NCBI GenBank assembly: GCA_016177775.1
Contig: JACOUQ010000036.1
Location: 1-32,752, forward strand
Origin: Geobacter sp.
GTDB taxonomy: Bacteria; Desulfobacterota; Desulfuromonadia; Geobacterales; Geobacteraceae
Reading direction: 5' to 3'
Length of the DNA stretch: 32,752 nucleotides
Shown: piece after piece, positions 30,601-32,752 of the stretch
Layout: each line of letters opens with the position of its first letter
Position numbering within the stretch: position 1 is the first letter of the stretch
Notes under the pieces: generated by a model
What the model was told of the DNA's origin: nothing
What the model saw: the letters and a program-made list of their open reading frames with translations, nothing else
Database searches by the model: none
Made by a program: the position numbers and the translations under genes

Positions 30601-32571
30601 GTGACCGGTAAAAAAATCGCCAAGATCGCCGCCATAGTCGCCGGGGTTGTTGTCGCCATCATCGTCGCATTCGCCATATTGGTGAAGGTGCTGATATCCC
30701 CCGAGATGGTCAGGAAGACCGTACTTCCCAGAGTTGCGGCCGCCATCAACCGCCAGGTTTCTCTCGGAGATGTCTCCATCAGCATTTTTCGCGGGATCCG
30801 GCTTAAAGACCTGGAGGTGAAGGAGAAGGATGGCACCAGCTTCCTGAAGGCTGGCGATGTACGCCTCAGCTACCAGTTCTGGCCCCTTCTTTCCGGCCGC
30901 GTGGTGGTGGATGAGGTGGGGCTTGAGCGCCCCGAGATCCGGATTGTCCGCAATAGCGACGGCACCTTCAATTTCAGCGACATGATAAAGAAAAAGGAAC
31001 AGCCAACGGAGGCGCCCAAGGAGAAAGGACAGATCAATCTGGCAGTGGCCGAGGTGTCGGTGAAAGACGGGAAGGTCGCTCTGGATGACCGCAAGGGTGT
31101 GGCAGGCGCGCCCTTTGCCATGGAGATTTCCGGCATCGAGGTTTCAGCCAGCGACGTTTCCATGGACCGGGAGTTTCCGTTCAAGTTCAAGGCGGCACTC
31201 CCTGGGGCCGATGTGGAACTCTCCGGCAAGGCAAGCCAGGTGGCAAAGGCGCCTGCCATTGATGCCGACTTCCAGTTCAAGGCAAAGGAGCTCGGAAAGC
31301 TTGTGGCTGCTCTGCCGCCGGGAATCGGCGGGAAAATTGCCAAATACTCGCCATCCGGCGCCGTGGAAGCGAAGCTGAAGCTGGCTGGGGACGTGAAACA
31401 GCCGATGGCCCTATTGACGGGCGGGGAGGTGAAGCTGGACAAGGTGCAGATAACCGCAGGCAATATGCGTCCCACGATTGCCGGACTGATCCTTCTGGGA
31501 CGCGACAGCCTGTCATCGAAGGACCTGGGGGTCGATGTCGGCGGGCAGCGGCTGGCCATAGACCTGAAGGGGGCGAACCTGAAGGGGAAGCCGGTTTCCC
31601 TGACCCTCGGCGTCAGTGGCAAACAACTCGACCTGGGACTGCTTCTTCCGGAGAAAACGGGGAAACCGGCAGCTCCTCCGGCGGCTGCAAAGCCGGAGCC
31701 GGGCCCGATCAACCTTCCTGTGCAGGCTGCAGGGTCGGTCAGGATCGGCAAGGTCCTCTACCGCACCATGGAGATCAGCAATTTGGCAGTCGACTGGCAG
31801 TTGCGTGACAATATATTCTCTCTGGCGCAGCTCAAAGGGGGCCTGGCCGGCGGTTCCTTCAGCGACAGTGCCCGGATAGACATGACCGTCAAGGGGTTTC
31901 GCTATACTAACAAGCTGAATGTCCAGGGAGTACAGGCGGACAAGCTGGTCCCGGCGTTTGCGCCAAAGGCGGCCGGAACTGTCTTCGGCACCATGTCCCT
32001 GACCGCCGATGTGAAGGGTAGCGGCACTTCTCCCACGACCTCCAAGAGGAACATCACTGGCGGAGGGAGTTTCGCGGTTACCAACGGCAAGCTGACCGGC
32101 AGCGGTTTTGTCGCGTCACTGGCCGCTTTTCTCGGGTCCCAGGAGTTGCGGGTGCTCCGTTTTAGTAAATTTGCGGGAACCTATGGCATAAAGAACGCCA
32201 TTGTCAATCTGGATGCAGCCCTGGACGGTTCTGACGCCCGCTTTGCCGCAGCAGGCAAGGTTGGGTTTGATAAGTCACTCGACATGGGGATCGAAGCAAA
32301 ATTCCCGCCGGCAATCACTGCCAAAGTAGCGCGAGGCGACATCGGCAGCCTCCTTACCGATAGCCAGGGGTGGGGGAGCATTCCGCTTCGCGCCACCGGC
32401 ACGGTCGGAGCGCCGAACTTCGGCATCGATGCGTCCAAGATGAAGGGGAGGGTGCGCGAGAAGCTCCAGCAGAAGCTCCAGGAAAAATTATACGGCAAGC
32501 CTGCCGAAGGTGGTAAGCAGCCTGAGGGGGGATTGATAGACAAGACCCTGAAGGGGATATTCGGGAAGTAG
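30601..32571 (+). CDS. AsmA-family envelope protein
   Basis: 656 residues with GTG start; its GGAGG overlaps the end of the SIMPL gene. One N-terminal membrane helix (about 7-30) anchors a long periplasmic part. The N-terminal AsmA pattern is clear (INRQVSLGDVSISIFRGIRLKDLEVKE, given here in two parts: INRQVSLGDVSIS, then FRGIRLKDLEV), as is a mid region with Pro-rich linker (KPAAPPAAAKPEPGP). The C-terminal part resembles the AsmA-like half (GTMSLTADVKGSGT). AsmA-type proteins act in outer-membrane lipid homeostasis and may bridge the membranes; the specific role here is unknown. Coupled with the SIMPL protein, which also acts in the envelope. Confidence 0.85.
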   Translation: MTGKKIAKIAAIVAGVVVAIIVAFAILVKVLISPEMVRKTVLPRVAAAINRQVSLGDVSISIFRGIRLKDLEVKEKDGTSFLKAGDVRLSYQFWPLLSGRVVVDEVGLERPEIRIVRNSDGTFNFSDMIKKKEQPTEAPKEKGQINLAVAEVSVKDGKVALDDRKGVAGAPFAMEISGIEVSASDVSMDREFPFKFKAALPGADVELSGKASQVAKAPAIDADFQFKAKELGKLVAALPPGIGGKIAKYSPSGAVEAKLKLAGDVKQPMALLTGGEVKLDKVQITAGNMRPTIAGLILLGRDSLSSKDLGVDVGGQRLAIDLKGANLKGKPVSLTLGVSGKQLDLGLLLPEKTGKPAAPPAAAKPEPGPINLPVQAAGSVRIGKVLYRTMEISNLAVDWQLRDNIFSLAQLKGGLAGGSFSDSARIDMTVKGFRYTNKLNVQGVQADKLVPAFAPKAAGTVFGTMSLTADVKGSGTSPTTSKRNITGGGSFAVTNGKLTGSGFVASLAAFLGSQELRVLRFSKFAGTYGIKNAIVNLDAALDGSDARFAAAGKVGFDKSLDMGIEAKFPPAITAKVARGDIGSLLTDSQGWGSIPLRATGTVGAPNFGIDASKMKGRVREKLQQKLQEKLYGKPAEGGKQPEGGLIDKTLKGIFGK

Positions 32572-32643
32572 TTGCCACCCCCGGATTCTCCTTGTGAGAA
32601 GGGAATTCAGTAAAGAGGGGTAGCTAGTTAGCTCCTCCTGAGA

Positions 32644-32649
32644 TATACT
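32644..32649 (+). promoter_or_regulatory. Candidate -10 box TATACT
   Basis: TATACT lies 30 bp upstream of the last gene's ATG; no good -35 box is seen, so the call is weak. Confidence 0.25.
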
Positions 32650-32678
32650 AAACATATCCATCTTTGGTGAGGAGGGAT

Positions 32679-32752
32679 ATGTCGATAGACAAGAAAAGCT
32701 TACCAAGCACGCACCGAAAATTTGTACAACAGTTCCAAGATGATCAGGCATG
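32679..32752 (+). CDS. Start of an unidentified gene, cut by the window edge
   Basis: A clear ribosome-binding site (GAGGAGG 4 nt before ATG) is followed by 24 open codons beginning MSIDKKSLPSTHRKF and running off the end. Lysine- and glutamine-rich, hydrophilic, no signal peptide. Too short to identify. It lies 107 bp after the AsmA-like gene, with no terminator seen between them. Confidence 0.6.
   Translation, partial: MSIDKKSLPSTHRKFVQQFQDDQA

Overview
The window looks like chromosomal DNA of a Geobacter-type bacterium (Desulfuromonadota, Geobacteraceae; Geotalea/Geobacter-like). The reasons are a ten-haem c-type cytochrome with a secretion signal, a hopanoid cluster (shc, hpnA, dxs, hpnH, hpnN), a class I [4Fe-4S] fumarase, a class I hybrid-cluster protein, nifU-nifS, a PxxKW cysteine-rich protein, and many short palindromic repeats between genes. 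The genus is inferred from gene content only.

Left edge (1-1840): an accessory patch. It starts with the last two domains (V and VI) of a group II intron whose body lies upstream. Next comes an AT-rich minus-strand gene for a HEPN-type protein with an intact RxxxxH motif. Upstream of that gene lie a 10-bp palindrome and seven degenerate copies of an 18-bp palindrome (GCATCTAATATTAGATGC). This cluster is the least explained object in the window.

1840-8020: a HupE/UreJ-like membrane protein (-), a small Cys-rich protein (+), class I fumarase (-) behind a promoter with a perfect 16-bp palindrome, a decahaem cytochrome with an N-terminal beta-sandwich domain (-), and a GYD-domain protein (+). 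8074-12655: a small gene translationally coupled to DNA polymerase X with a PHP domain (-), a two-helix membrane protein with a Cys4 tail (-), hydroxylamine reductase/Hcp (-), then a divergent SAM methyltransferase (12656 onward, +) with a likely TTG start.

13298-24818: hopanoid region. shc-hpnA-dxs-hpnH run on the minus strand: isoprenoid precursor supply, squalene cyclisation, and addition of the adenosyl side chain. They are divergent from hpnN (hopanoid RND exporter), which is followed by a membrane PAS-GGDEF-EAL protein with its own likely promoter. 24810-32752: NUDIX hydrolase and PxxKW protein (-), phosphoglucomutase/phosphomannomutase, nifU-nifS (ATGA overlap) behind a promoter overlapping an IscR-like site, a SIMPL-domain protein with an AsmA-like protein, and the first 24 codons of one more gene.

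The intergenic spaces hold at least six kinds of palindromic (REP-like) element and three sets of heptanucleotide (GGNNNNN) repeats, two of them in inverted pairs. One REP-like hairpin lies inside the hpnN reading frame. No tRNA, rRNA, CRISPR array or complete insertion sequence was seen.
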